A stretch of DNA of 42,667 bases from Diplocarpon mali (lineage: Eukaryota; Ascomycota; Leotiomycetes; Helotiales; Drepanopezizaceae): positions 1 through 42,667 of the forward strand of contig JAENRP010000360.1 of NCBI GenBank assembly GCA_024741835.1. The letters run 5' to 3'. Every line of letters begins with the position of its first letter. The first letter of the stretch is position 1. A program made the translations under genes and the position numbers. Of the stretch, positions 33,381 through 42,667 are shown one piece after another. The notes beneath the pieces were generated by a model. It did no database searches. It worked only from the letters and a program-made list of their open reading frames with translations, and was not told the origin of the DNA.

Positions 33381-34792
33381 CAAATAAGAGAATTTTATCA
33401 CCTAACTACTTAGGTAACTTTAAAGAAATCGCAAAGTTTTTAATCACGCTTAAACGACTAAAGACAGTTACTCCTAAGGATTTTTAGAAATTCAAAGCTA
33501 AAGCTTTAATTTATCTAATATAAGGAAGACGATTATTTAAAAGGAGCGATAACTTATTCCTTATATAATTCTACTTAAATGACGAAAAACTAAGGGCTAA
33601 GGCTATCTAGGATATTTATAAGGAAACTGGCTATTAAGGAGCTAAGTCTACTTACTACTAACTCTTAAGAAAATTCTTTTAGAAAGGCTCTTTTAAGGAC
33701 TATAAAGCTTTTGTAAAGAGTTGCGTCCCTTATTAAAAACGAAAACCTAATTGTAAGGAAAATCCCTTATTCCTAACCTAGCTATTAGGCCTTTTTTACA
33801 AAGTCAGCCTTAATATTATATAAGTATTAACTATTAAGAATAGGATAATATATTTTATTTTAATAAAGGAAGACCTATTAAGATAGCCTAAAGGACGACC
33901 TTTAAAATCTGCTAACTTTAAATCTATTGCAAAGTTCCTTTAAGAAGACGTAGTCTATTACTATAGACTTTTTAGCAGATTAACTATTAATAGAGGCCTT
34001 AAAAACAAAGGAGTAGTTAAAGCTTTCTTATAAAAATATAGCATTAAATAGGTTCAAATCTTAGCGTATAACTCGAAAGCTAATAGAGTAGTAGAATAAA
34101 GATACTATAATATTCTTAATAGTCTATCCAAAGTTACTTATAAAGGATTTAAGGATTAGATAAAACACTTTTATAAAATACTCTTTGCTTATCGAACGAT
34201 AATCTATAAACCAACTGGAGTTATATCATTCTTCCTTATCTATAGCAAAGAGGTATAGCTCCTTTTTGAATCCTAATAGCCTATTTAGAGATTGTTCGAT
34301 TATAATCAAATTCGAAACCGTTCCGATTTGCTTATAATAAGATGCCGATAACTTAAGCTCTAAGATATAGATATAAAGGAAATCATTTTGCGAAAGAAAT
34401 AATATTAGGAAAAAGCTAAGGAAGCGTAGGCTGCTTTTAAAGTACTTAAAACGCACCTTATTTAAAAAGATAATCTTATCTTAATCTATAATATTATAAG
34501 AAGTATTAATATATCTGCAGATACTAAACTTAACTATTAATAGCTTAATCTATTTAAGGTTAAGTTTAAGTAGGAAGAAAAGGGATACTATTCTCTTTAG
34601 GAACTTAATAGAGTCGATATTAAAGGAACCTTTGCAGCCAACCGACTAAAGTACTTTTATTAATACGACTAGACCTTATTCCCTTTAAAAGACAAATCAG
34701 AAATTGATACAACCTCCGAATCTTCTATAGGAACCGACGGCGATATAAGCAATTTTAAACCCTTAGATAAAGATTAAGATTTTTCTAATTTA

Positions 34793-34815
34793 ACCTATAA
34801 GCCGGTCCTATAAGT
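34793..34815 (+). repeat. 23-bp motif near the end of P-long pol
   Basis: RIP-worn: ACCTATAAGCC then GGTCCTATAAGT, read TYKPVLQV. Confidence 0.75.
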
Positions 34816-34897
34816 AAAGAATATCAAAATACCTAACTAATCGCGACCTTAAGTTATTATTCTTAAAATATCCGAAGAACGTAAGTAGGAATATTAA

Positions 34898-35230
34898 ACG
34901 ATTTCCTAGCCTATCAATTGTCTTACCTTCCTCTAATCCTTATTTTTATATTTTCAATAAGGTCGCCTCCTTTATTATTTAAGATATAGATCTTTTAGGA
35001 TCACCTTAAATTCTTACCTACTCTAACTTATTTTATATTCTTAATATTAGCCTTTAATTATAATATTCCTATTACTTTCCTTAAATAATAAATAAAAAGT
35101 CCAATTTCCTTAATATATATATAGCAAACCTATTGCAGCTTATATGCCCTTTTAATTCTTATACCCTATTAAACTCTCTTATTTATACTCCCTATCTTTT
35201 ATAAGTAATATACCTTTAAAGAACTTACAA
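34898..35230 (+). other. Gap between P-long pol and X1
   Basis: AT- and pyrimidine-rich; CT-rich runs (34918-34945, 35160-35200) just upstream of the X1 start look like fungal promoter sequence. No LTR end, target duplication or reading frame seen. Confidence 0.5.
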
Positions 35231-36055
35231 ATGGTTTTATCTGCTGCGATAAGGGATAAATAAGCACTAGTTATAAACTTCTCTTAGGATAGTAGAGCTA
35301 TTGCATTATTAGAGAACTTCAAATCGACCTACGCAGCCTTAGGAAATATAAAGTAATAAAAACTCCTTTTAACTTACGCGAATGCTATTAGTAACCTTTT
35401 AACCCAGATGGCCTTTGGAATTCTCTAATTTGACGACTTCTTAATCGAAGAATTAAGACTAAAGGGAATCTCTAAAGAGGAATTCTTAGCTAATGCAAAT
35501 TAATATATGACCTTGGTTAATACTTTTAGAATAGACCGAGATAAAAGGGAAGAATCTATTTAACAATTGGATAATTTAGCTACTAATAAGAGAGGACTTT
35601 TATTTCGTTCACGTTTCCTAATAAATATTGATTCTAATAATAGAAGGCGAGTATTATTAAAAATTCTTGAGGAAAACACTCCTATAGCTAGAGCTATTCA
35701 AATTCTTAATTTCTTTATCATTTAAAAAGGAGTAGCAAAATTCTAAGGCAATCGAATTCGCAGTCGCAGATTTATAGGCTTATCTAATGCAGTACTTATA
35801 ATAGTTAATAGAGTTATAAAAAGATCAAATTAGGCTATAGATATTACCCTATCTAATAGTACTATTGTTAATATGCTAAGGCTCTGCGCTTCTACTTATG
35901 GTTTGCTTATTTTAAAAGAAAACTAGACTCTTATACTAGAGTTTAGATAAGATTTCTTTAATAATAAAGAAGAGAATTGGTTATTTATAATTAAGCCTAC
36001 TTTGAAATTCGCCTCTTAACCTAAAGATATAATAAGCACTGAACTATATAATTTA

Positions 36056-36078
36056 ACTCGCGGTCTTAGATTAGGAGT
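36056..36078 (+). repeat. 23-bp motif in X1 (first)
   Basis: ACTCGCGGTCT then AGATTAGGAGT; read in frame as TRGLRLGV, the reverse-orientation reading. The X2 equivalent is 39976. Confidence 0.9.
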
Positions 36079-37441
36079 TAGAAATGAGAATTTTAAAACT
36101 GGACCCAACCTGCCTTTTATTAAAATAATTCTAAAAACCGCTGCCGAATAGACTGCTCGAACGCTTAGCGCAGCCTCTTTGGAATTTTCGGAATCTTCAA
36201 AGGACTCTCCTTTAGCTAAACAATCAATTTTAGCTCAACCTTTAAAAAGGATAGATCGTTCGATAGCCACCTTAGCTAATTTGCAATTTAAAACCAAAGG
36301 ATTGCGCGCTTGCTTAAACTCCTTCTCTAATAACTTAAAGGAGCTAGTTCTTAACTTCTTTATATCTATATGCAATCGATTTAAAAACGATAATATAAGG
36401 GAAGACCCTATTCCTCCTACTCTAAAGATAACTAAGAGAGCTATTAGATAGATTCAATAGCTTATCCTAGATGAATTTACCCTTATAGATATTATTCAAT
36501 TCTTTAATAATTATAAAAGTTAAGAACCTAGTCTTTTAAATGCTAAGTAGGACTATTTTATCTTACAAGAAAGAGAACGCGAAGAGGAATCTATTAATTA
36601 AGACATTTGTAATTATAGCAATATGCCTCAATCGGTTATTCTCAACCTTAAACTTAAAGAATGATATAATATTCAAGTGTCCTTTATAATAAAAACTCGC
36701 TTTCGATAGTATCTTCCTAGCGTAGGAATCGAAGGAAGAAGACTTTGCAACTTTTATATTCGCTCTCTTTCGATTTACTATAGTCTTAATTATAAAGGAT
36801 TTAATATTAACGAAATCATTAAATACCTCAAACTTCTCTATATAGCAGAAGATATTGATCTTTTTCTAATCCACTTTAATAATTAATTCTTCGTCTCTTT
36901 AAGGATACGCAAATCCAACCTATTAATAATAGAGGCATCTTTAAGTGCTATAAAATTCAGGGCTGATCCTAAAGCCTTAAAGGCATTAAAGCCAATTAAA
37001 TAGAATAATTCCTTCTTATCAATATTGCTAAATAATAAACAGTAAGAGGAAATAGAGGAAGAAGGGTCAATTGTAATGCCTAAACCCTTCGGATGCCGCT
37101 TCCTAACCGACAATTTTACTACTAATGATAGTGCTTTTATAAATACATTCCTCTCTATTATAAGATAAGAAGCAAAGATGTATCTTTATTACTTCTACCT
37201 TATAGATAGCGCGACCTTTATACCTTCTTATTTTCTTTATAATATAATATTCAATCTCACTTAATAAGTCCTTCGAATGTACTATAGACTCTACCTCTTA
37301 GTTATAATAGCAAGAAGTAGAGGAACCTATCAGCTTATAGCCTACCTCGAACCTCCCTAATTGATTAGCCTTAGTCTTTATAATTAAGTCGTTTCGATAA
37401 AGAGAGATATAAGTGCTACTAATAAAGAAATTCCGATTTTC

Positions 37442-37464
37442 ACTTGCGGTCTTGGCCTATAAGT
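37442..37464 (+). repeat. 23-bp motif in X1 (second)
   Basis: ACTTGCGGTCT then TGGCCTATAAGT, read TCGLGLQV. The X2 equivalent is 41392. Confidence 0.88.
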
Positions 37465-38326
37465 CAATTTTATTAAAAAGCAAGTCTTAGATTATCAGAT
37501 CTTACTAATCGAATAAGGGCCAGCTTCTAAAAGCCTTAATAGGTAGGTCGGCTCTTAATCGAGTATAAAACTCACTCTATCTATAAAGAAGATAAGTCGA
37601 TAGACTTCTTAAGCACTTAGTTCAAAATCTCAACTAGCTTAAATAACTGTAAAATTAAAGCGAAAGGAGATCTTGCGACCTATTACTAATAATAGCAATC
37701 CAATTATAGTAATAATAAAATAAGGATACCTTTTTAAAATGCTTTTGGACAATCCTTATAGGACTAGTGGTTTTATAACCTTTTGCAATAATTATATAGC
37801 CATTTGCGATAAAAACACCTTAGAAAATGAGACTCGAATCTCCAATCTTATCTTTTTAGTTTCTACTTTAAAGTAACCTCTAGTACTTCGATAGATTAAT
37901 ACAAGTAGGACTACTGCACCTTTTAAGGCAGCTTTTCATCTTAAGAACTATAGCAGCCTCTTTAAAGCCATTATTAATCGACGCTCTTAGACAGATCTAT
38001 CAGTTATAATCGAAGTATAAGAGTTGTTTCTTCTTAATAAAGACGAATTGAAAATCCACTTTATAAAATATAATCAGAAGCTCTTTAATGCCCTTATTAA
38101 AGCCTAGATAAATATTATAAACACTAAGTCGCTTCTTTATAGACTTAAGTCTTAAAGATAATGCGATAAAGTAAATACTATCTAAGAGCCTAATGCACTA
38201 ATTGATAAAGGTATTATTATAAGAAAATTCGAAAAAGAGACGAACTAAGACGCTAGTATAATATTAGACCCTGATTTAGGAACTAATCCCCTATTTTTAC
38301 CCTTAAGTTTAGAAACGCTAAGACTG

Positions 38327-38349
38327 ACTCGCGAGCCCGGCCTGCGAGT
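38327..38349 (+). repeat. 23-bp motif in X1 (third)
   Basis: ACTCGCGAGCC then CGGCCTGCGAGT, read TREPGLRV, GC-rich and little altered. The X2 equivalent is 42214. Confidence 0.9.
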
Positions 38350-38602
38350 GAGGTTGGACTCGGCTAGCTTAAGCCTACGAGAAGGTTCGGATGAACCTCG
38401 GTTACCAAATCTAGGAGTACTAATAGAAGATCCTTTAAAAAAGGTTCCTAAAGCTAAGAAATCGCTAAGAAATAAGAACTAATATAAGAGAAGAAGACTC
38501 TAAAGTGATAATAGAACTGACAATTAAGTCGACTCAATCTAGAGAATTATAGTCTACTCCCCCTTTGAAAACCATTTAAAGAAATTGCAAATTAGATATT
38601 GA

Positions 38603-39087
38603 ATTTTTTTAAGATTATCTACTTTCTATATACTTACACCTCTTTATTCTCTATTTATTATTCTATTCTATATATATTCTTTACTCTACTTCGTTCTTTA
38701 TATGATCTACCCTTTGATTATTTCCTTTATATACAACTTTCTAACGCTTACCTTTGAAATGTTATCCTTACCTTTAAAGAATTATCATTTACTAATTATA
38801 GGTCCTTATATGCGTTATACCCTACTTTTGTTCCTACTTCTAAGCTTATTATGCCCACTTTTCCTTTATATACTAGCGCGATTCTAAACTCTATAAATAA
38901 GCCTCTTCCTATACAACGATTTTACTTTTTTTTACTTTCTCTACAACCCTATTAGACCTATAATACTAGCACTACTATTATTGTCTTTCTATTATTAATC
39001 TTTTCTAGTATAGGCCTCCTATATTGTTAATCTTTCTTAAATAATCATCTCTTTATTTAGAGCTACCCCCCTGCCGACTAATTCATT
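38603..39087 (+). other. Gap between X1 and X2
   Basis: Very AT-rich, with pyrimidine tracts and poly-T (38928-38942). The short open frame at 38702-38887 is Leu/Ile/Phe-rich, as expected of CT-rich noncoding sequence, and I do not call it a gene. No repeats or LTR ends seen. Confidence 0.5.
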
Positions 39088-39975
39088 ATAGCACTATTAA
39101 GCTCAAATAAGAAAGCCATACTTAAGAAGAATATATCAGTTATTGCCTTAGGCAGCAAGTTAATAAATACTACTAGTAATAAGCTAATGTTAGAGGGTGG
39201 CTTTTTATAAGAGGGCAAGTTATTAAGATCATTAGAAGATATAGTAAGTACTTATAAAATATTAGGTAAAATAGAATAATAGGTATTCCTAAACTTATCT
39301 ATTAAAGTATTGAACTATAGAATCTCTATAGTTAAAGAAGGATTTTTAGGCTTCGATGATTTTCTTAAGAATAAGCTTAAGATAAAGGGAATCGATTGTG
39401 AAAAATTCCTATAGGAATATTAAAGGTATGCTAATTCAGTTGATCTATTTCAAAAGAATTGAGATAAGAAAAATAAGTGTATAAAAAGGTTATTGCAGTT
39501 TATAAGTAGCACCTATAGTACACTTTTTCAAATATACTTTATAATTGATATTACCGCTAATAACGCCTTACAAGGGCTCGGCAAAATTTTTAAGATATAT
39601 TAACTAATAGCAAAGGCTATATAGGTATTGAATTATTTCACTATTTAAGAGGGTATGAAAAAGCTGCAGGGAAATAGTACGCGAGGTAGAAAATTTATAG
39701 GTTTCTCAAGTACTATTATCTACTCTGCTATTTAGACTATAAAGGACAGCCCCTTCTAGTATAATAATATTGCATTACTAGACTAAATAGTTCTAGATAC
39801 CCTCGGTTTGCAATAGTTATAATATAGTTTACTTATTATAAAGGAAAAGATGATCTATCTAGTTGAGTATACTATAAACTACTTCAATAATAAGATAGAA
39901 AGATAGGAGTTTATTATACCTACCGCTTAGAAAATGCTACTACCTTTAGAAGATTTAACTAATAAGTAAAATTTG

Positions 39976-39998
39976 ACTCGTAGGCCCGGCCTATAGGT
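39976..39998 (+). repeat. 23-bp motif in X2 (first)
   Basis: ACTCGTAGGCC then CGGCCTATAGGT, read TRRPGLQV, after FNNK-E-...-FII as in X1. Confidence 0.88.
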
Positions 39999-40161
39999 GG
40001 AAGTACTATATAAGGAGGATATCCTTAAGCCGGAGGTGCTTATAATACTTAGAACTCAAATAGCTAACTATTGCGATTATTAATCATTAGACTCAGACGA
40101 GTTTGATTCACCGTTCCTAGAGATGCCTTAAATACCTAGAATACCAGTAGTAAAGAAGTTA

Positions 40162-40184
40162 ATTTATAAGCCTGGCCTATAGGT
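40162..40184 (+). repeat. 23-bp motif in X2, extra degenerate copy
   Basis: ATTTATAAGCC then TGGCCTATAGGT, read IYKPGLQV. X1 has no counterpart that I could find. Confidence 0.65.
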
Positions 40185-41391
40185 TAGAATATATAATAAT
40201 ATAGACTCTAAAGATGATCTGATAGATAAAGAGAATAACCCTATTACTAATATAATGGAAATTTTTAATAATATTAAGAAGGATACAGCCGATATTATAT
40301 AAACCTTTTCCGAAGACTTATAAAAATTTGTTTTAAAATTCTATAAGTTAATAATAAAGCGTTTGAAAAAGGAAGGTCAGGGAGAAGTTTTGCTAATATA
40401 GGAAGCGATGGCAAGAGCTATTAAATAAATCATAAAGCTATAATAAGACGAATTTTCTATAAACAATATTATGCATTTCTTTATTAAGTATAAGAAATCA
40501 AAGGGCGACTACTATATCCTTAAAGAAAAGCTAGAAAATAGTATAATAATCATATCTATAGAGTGCTATAAAGTTCCCTTTAATATTAAGATAATACTTT
40601 AATATAGCAATAGATTCAAGATTGCGATAATACTAAAGATGAAGATACGATTGAGCAAATTTGTAATAGGGATGTTTAAGGACTTTAGTTTCGAAAAATT
40701 TTATACTCTATATAAACGATAATATATATAATATTATAGGCTAATAACGGTATCTCTGACTAATAAGCAAGTTTCCTCTAATATATATAAATTTTGCACT
40801 GCACTCGACCTAAAGTTGTTTTTACTATACCTAGGGAATTATGCAATTGTAGCTACTAGTAATAGAATAGCAAGCTAGATTAAGAAAGATGTATTATTAG
40901 GTTTTGCTAAGTTTAAGGTAGAGCCTAAAGCTTTGAAATTATTCTATAATATCGCCTGGACTCCCGCTTAATATAGTACTATACTAACTAGTAATAACCT
41001 AATATTACTTTATAGCAAAGGTTTTTTAAATATACCTAAATTATTCAGCTGCGCTTTCCTAAGTACTATACGCACGCATAGTTATAATAATTATAGAAAG
41101 AATTCATTTTTAACATTAGCATAAGAGGAGCTAGAAATGTACCGATACCATTTCCGGACCTTAGATAAGAAGCCAAGTCCCCCTTCTGCCTTCCTTTATA
41201 ATATGACTTATAGCTTGATATAGCAGACCTTAAGGATGCACTATAGTCTATATCTTAGTGCTCTATTAACTTATTATAATTCTTTATATAAGCTAGTAGC
41301 GTATCCTAAGCTTATATAGTTTATAGGTATTAACTACTATTCGCAAATTGTTTCTACTAAGATTAACGCTAATATAAGATTCGTAAGATTG

Positions 41392-41414
41392 ACTCCTAGG
41401 CCTAGCTCGTAGGT
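41392..41414 (+). repeat. 23-bp motif in X2 (second)
   Basis: ACTCCTAGGCC then TAGCTCGTAGGT, read TPRPSSQV, followed by DYYMIL (X1: DYQILL). Confidence 0.88.
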
Positions 41415-42213
41415 TAATCCACCTAATAATAGAACTATTGACTACTATATGATTCTAGCAGCTAAATAATCGACCGGAGAATTTGCTATATAGGAAAAGT
41501 CTTATAAGTCATCTATACTTATACCCTATCGCCTTAAGAACTCTTAGTAGATCTTATTAAATCTGGCATAAAGCGCAGCTTAATAGAAAGAATTAAATAC
41601 TAAAGATAGAATAATTCTAAAGGAGTATATCTCTAATAAGACTACTCTATTCTTAGTATTTATAAGACAAGGCACCTTTATTAACTTAGATTCTGATAGA
41701 AAACTTAAAAAGGGTGGTTTTCTCGCTATTAGTAATAATTATACAGAAGTTATTAGCAATAAATCACTTGAGAATAGCGCTAACTTAGAAGAATTCATTA
41801 TCGATTCCATTTGCATAAAGAAACTAAGCATAGTAAGATAGAATATTGCTAGAGAAGCCTTAGCTAAGTTTTATATAACACTTAGTATAATAAAAGGTAG
41901 TCTACTATCAGACGCTCTTATAAGAAGACAATTATAGAGTGATCTATTAGTAGTAATGACTATAAAGGATTTGTTTATAAAAGACGTATCTTAGCTAATA
42001 GCATATCTAAAGAAGTATAAATAAGAACTTTTTAAAGATTTTGCTAGTACTTAAAAGCTAGTTTAATAACTAGAGCTATAGTTATATAGCAATAAGTCTT
42101 AGATAAAGACCAAAGATATAGATGATAATATCGAAGCTGATAATATAATTAATAAGACGATACTCCTTAAGAAGTATAGCACTAAGAAGCCTTATATAAA
42201 GACACCTGATATA

Positions 42214-42236
42214 ACTCCTAGGCCTAGCTTACAACT
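42214..42236 (+). repeat. 23-bp motif in X2 (third)
   Basis: ACTCCTAGGCC then TAGCTTACAACT, read TPRPSLQL, in the tail region as in X1. Confidence 0.85.
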
Positions 42237-42552
42237 TGATCTATTAAAGGGTAAGGCTAAGGAAGTAGTGTTTATAGAATCTCCTACCTCTCCCTCCTCT
42301 ATTACCGACAATTCCCTTAAGGATAATAACAATAATAATAACGATAATGCTACTATATAAGTCTCTCTTTCTATTAGCAGAAGCCGTCATACTATACTAG
42401 CATCCGCAAGGAGCATAGAAGCTCCTGCCATACCGAGACCTACCTTATTAGATACTAATAGCAATGCTATAAGAAGAAGTAGTCGTTTGGCAAAGAGAGT
42501 ATTATCTAATGATAGTTCTCCCTATCCTTTAAAGAGAACTAAGGAAAACTGA

Positions 42553-42667
42553 CGCTTAGGTTAGTTCTATTTTAATTGTTTTTTTTGCGATTCTATAGCT
42601 TATTTGTTTGTTTTGCTGGTTTCTTTTTCTAACTCCTGGGCCTGGCCCGTAGGTGAAAAGCGCATAT
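42553..42667 (+). other. Sequence after X2
   Basis: T-rich, then a GC-rich, little-altered 23-bp motif at 42632-42654 (ACTCCTGGGCC and GGCCCGTAGGT arms). No frame or LTR seen. Confidence 0.6.

Larger units (their letters stand above)
31550..34897 (+). pseudogene. P-long pol: RT-RNaseH-integrase (Ty3/gypsy type), degenerate
   Basis: A constant frame from before RT to ~34897. RT: FYNSPYKNKWFLITKKEKGT (32033), TYRLIIVVVEMNRV, FFFRYDQFILNIKSRD (~32220), RLPQGAINSIAQF with Q as TAA (~32310), catalytic LLYINDIGVKG (~32400) where relatives have LDD. RNase H: RADARPIILIVDISLI (~32860), ETKYNTIKQKCKGALKA with one TAA, LKTDTKVLVEQLNRA with one TAA (~33090). Integrase: zinc-binding region KSCVPYQKRKPN (~33720), core LGLFYKVSLNII (~33790), ending in an acidic/Ser-rich tail. 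Unlike G there is no chromodomain. The lineage is the ascomycete Ty3 group whose RT reads MEINRVTIRDAN-like. The motif at 34793 lies in the tail (NLTYKPVLQV). Confidence 0.92.
35231..38602 (+). pseudogene. X1: unrecognised 1,123-codon frame, RIP-degenerate
   Basis: From ATG 35231 (MVLSAAIRDK) to TGA 38600-38602, one phase holds throughout although broken by many TAA/TAG. I do not recognise the family. No reverse transcriptase, integrase, protease or helicase motif is visible. Features: helical, hydrophobic N-terminal half (FDDFLIEELRLKGISKEEFL at residue 67; AIQILNFFIIQKG; RSRRFIGLSNA); a central part with FLYN and LRMYYRLYL (~37230-37290); a C-terminal part with INRRSQTDLSVII (Q as TAG; ~37980); and a basic tail KKVPKAKKSLRNKN, KRRRL that could be a nuclear-localisation signal. 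Colinear with X2 over its whole length. It carries three 23-bp motifs. It lies 333 bp after P-long pol on the same strand. It may be retrotransposon cargo or a duplicated host gene inactivated by RIP. Confidence 0.75.
39088..42552 (+). pseudogene. X2: paralog of X1, ~1,154 codons, RIP-degenerate
   Basis: One phase from ATA 39088 (probably a changed ATG; the first surviving ATG is 39187) to TGA 42550-42552. The homology to X1 is colinear: FDDFLKNKLKIKGIDCEKFL at residue 89; AIQVLNYF, where Q is TAG here but CAA in X1; RGRKFIGFSST; FLYNMTYSL then LRMHYSLYL (~41200); ALIRRQLQSDLLVVM with one TAG, then KDLF (~41920); and SRLAKRVLSNDSSPYPLKR in a basic, Ser-rich tail after an Asn run (42330-42350). 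That Gln codons in one copy match stops in the other supports both the homology and the RIP reading. It contains four 23-bp motifs. No known domain recognised; function unknown. Confidence 0.75.
27388..42667 (+). mobile_element. P-long: P-family Ty3-type element, right end not in window
   Basis: The 5' LTR (27388-27632) interrupts B3 after ATAT. Gag and a Ty3-type pol follow to about 34897. No second P LTR, and no sequence resuming B3 (expected just after an ATAT duplication), is found before 42667. So either the element exceeds 15.3 kb and includes X1 and X2, or its 3' end has been lost or displaced. All frames carry the same TAA/TAG damage as the rest of the locus. Confidence 0.65.

Noticed and set aside
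34226..34456. Minus-strand open frame of 76 codons, and 36883-37113 likewise.
   Set aside because: Both are antisense to P-long integrase or X1, where stops were removed from the opposite strand by base composition.
38702..38887. A 61-residue hydrophobic peptide between X1 and X2.
   Set aside because: The hydrophobicity follows from pyrimidine-rich noncoding sequence. There is no paralog next to X2 and no sign of a gene structure.
1..42667. A nuclear code in which TAA and TAG mean glutamine, as in ciliates.
   Set aside because: Stops also replace Trp, start codons ATG appear as ATA, catalytic Asp is Asn, and noncoding LTR pairs show the same C-to-T and G-to-A changes. RIP explains all of this; recoding does not.
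1..42667. Mitochondrial or bacterial origin suggested by the AT richness.
   Set aside because: The content is nested LTR retrotransposons with target duplications and a RIP pattern, which are nuclear and fungal.

Overview
The window looks like a nuclear, AT-rich, transposon-filled block from a filamentous ascomycete (Pezizomycotina) with a history of repeat-induced point mutation (RIP). I find no intact protein gene, tRNA, rRNA or CRISPR array. Almost all of it is LTR retrotransposon inserted into LTR retrotransposon. In-frame TAA/TAG codons stand where the families have Gln or Trp. LTR ends TG...CA have become TA...TA, catalytic Asp has become Asn, and paired LTRs differ by C-to-T and G-to-A changes. 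CpA/TpG sites look most affected, and many CGA codons survive.

Layout. 1-465: the end of a miniature (TRIM-like) LTR element, R. 466-8790: an inverted fragment of a Ty1/copia element (B2), broken by two P-family solo LTRs (945-1259; 1286-1357 continuing at 8494-8673). The second of these is itself split by a full-length Ty3/gypsy chromovirus, G (1358-8493, target duplication CACCA). 8791-23018: a second, nearly full copia element, B1. Its 3' LTR is interrupted by a younger copia element, C (14865-22902, minus strand, target duplication TATAT). 23019-23276: a short unassigned spacer. 23277-27387: a third copia B copy (B3, minus). B3 is interrupted by a gag-only P element, P-short (23473-26410, target duplication ATAC), and cut at 27387 by the 5' LTR of a long P element.

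27388-42667 is the least explained part. A P 5' LTR is followed by a degenerate gag and a Ty3-type pol (to about 34897). Two very large same-strand degenerate frames follow, X1 (35231-38602) and X2 (39088-42552), each about 1,120-1,155 codons. They are colinear diverged paralogs of a family I do not recognise. No 3' LTR of this P copy, and no return of the interrupted B3 sequence, appears before the window ends, so X1 and X2 may be cargo of a giant LTR element.

A second unexplained signal is a 23-bp imperfect palindrome. I count about 50 copies across the R-flanking fragment, G, B, P, X1 and X2, and none in C. It occurs singly or in arrays with 39-, 45- or 48-bp periods, in both orientations. 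In coding frames it usually reads T-P-x-P-x-L-x-V one way and T-R-x-L-x-L-G-V the other. It sits at equivalent places in X1 and X2 although the flanking protein has diverged.
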